In this document: piece by piece, positions 34,829 to 34,955 of the stretch
Position numbering within the stretch: position 1 is the stretch's first letter
How the letters are laid out: every line of letters starts with the position of its first letter
Origin: Saprospiraceae bacterium
GTDB taxonomy: Bacteria; Bacteroidota; Bacteroidia; Chitinophagales; Saprospiraceae
DNA length: 34,955 nucleotides
Assembly (NCBI GenBank): GCA_030729925.1
Contig: JANQWK010000059.1
Coordinates: 1 to 34,955 of the forward strand
Reading direction: 5' to 3'
The notes under the pieces: model-generated
What the model saw: only the letters and a program-made list of their open reading frames with translations
Told to the model about the DNA's origin: nothing
Database searches by the model: none
Translations under genes and position numbers: made by a program

Positions 34829-34955
34829 TACAACAGCCGTTTTGCAAAAGCGGGGGTTTCGTGCTTCTATGATAGAGAAGTGCTAAATTCAAGTTTTGTG
34901 CATCTAATGAAGTTTAGTGCTGAAAATCCCCGCCTTCGCAAAGCGGCCAAACGTT
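34829..34955 (+). repeat. Long imperfect hairpin resembling an integron attC-type site (cut by window edge)
   Basis: Left arm 34835-34859 (AGCCGTTTTGCAAAAGCGGGG then GTTT) pairs with right arm 34924-34948 at 20 of 25 positions, all differences being transitions. A 64-nt centre separates them. The unit starts with GTACAAC and the window ends in AAACGTT, so a complementary GTTGTAC ending would fall just outside. It begins 11 bp after a stop codon, the arrangement of a cassette gene followed by attC. The structure is seen; the attC reading is inferred. Confidence 0.5.

Noticed and set aside
32633-34955. Integrated phage or complete genomic island
   Set aside because: No integrase, structural, replication or partition genes are visible; only fragments and repeats.

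Overview
This window looks like chromosomal DNA from a member of the Bacteroidota, most likely a Saprospiria-type marine or sludge bacterium (Lewinella/Haliscomenobacter-like). The placement is an inference from gene content; no database was searched. Supporting signs are a type IX secretion sorting domain on an exported CXXC protein, several TAnnTTTG promoter boxes, almost no Shine-Dalgarno sequences, a short-chain-dehydrogenase-type threonine dehydrogenase paired with Kbl, a stand-alone HsdR N-terminal nuclease domain, and many exported or lipoprotein peptidases.

Layout. 1-3.4 kb (minus): a gamma-alpha-beta operon for a sodium-pumping, biotin-dependent decarboxylase. 3.6-7.85 kb (plus): aspartokinase, tilS, a secreted thioredoxin-like T9SS cargo protein and a small PD-(D/E)XK protein. 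7.9-10.07 kb (plus): threonine dehydrogenase and 2-amino-3-ketobutyrate CoA ligase, together converting threonine to glycine and acetyl-CoA. 10.3-12.4 kb (minus): methyltransferase, PAP2 phosphatase and ZIP metal transporter. 12.46-16.47 kb (plus): phosphoglucosamine mutase and two class V aminotransferase-fold genes. 16.47-22 kb (minus): exported serine hydrolase, lipoprotein prolyl oligopeptidase and oligopeptidase B. 22-24.9 kb: a second aspartokinase divergent from an ACT-domain protein, then yebC. 25-29.1 kb (plus): exported M81 protein, exported M55 aminopeptidase and a lipoprotein amidase. 29.1-31.5 kb (minus): DinB protein, small membrane protein and exported S10 carboxypeptidase. 31.6-32.7 kb (plus): aldo/keto reductase and tRNA-Ser(UGA).

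From tRNA-Ser to the right edge the character changes. The 3' end of the tRNA with its terminator is repeated 702 bp downstream (44 of 46 bases identical), enclosing a VOC-family gene. Beyond that lie gene remnants (an outer-membrane barrel C-terminus, a transposase N-terminus, a DNA methyltransferase C-terminus), a scattered GCTGAATAG motif that forms 15-bp inverted ends of a roughly 400-bp non-coding segment, two copies of a 20-22 bp palindrome, and at the very edge a long imperfect hairpin resembling an integron attC-type recombination site. This accessory stretch is the most likely place for something undescribed.

The main biological themes are proteinaceous nutrient use (six or more exported peptidases or amidases, oligopeptidase B, threonine catabolism), aspartate-family amino-acid synthesis (two aspartokinases plus an ACT protein) and sodium-coupled decarboxylation.
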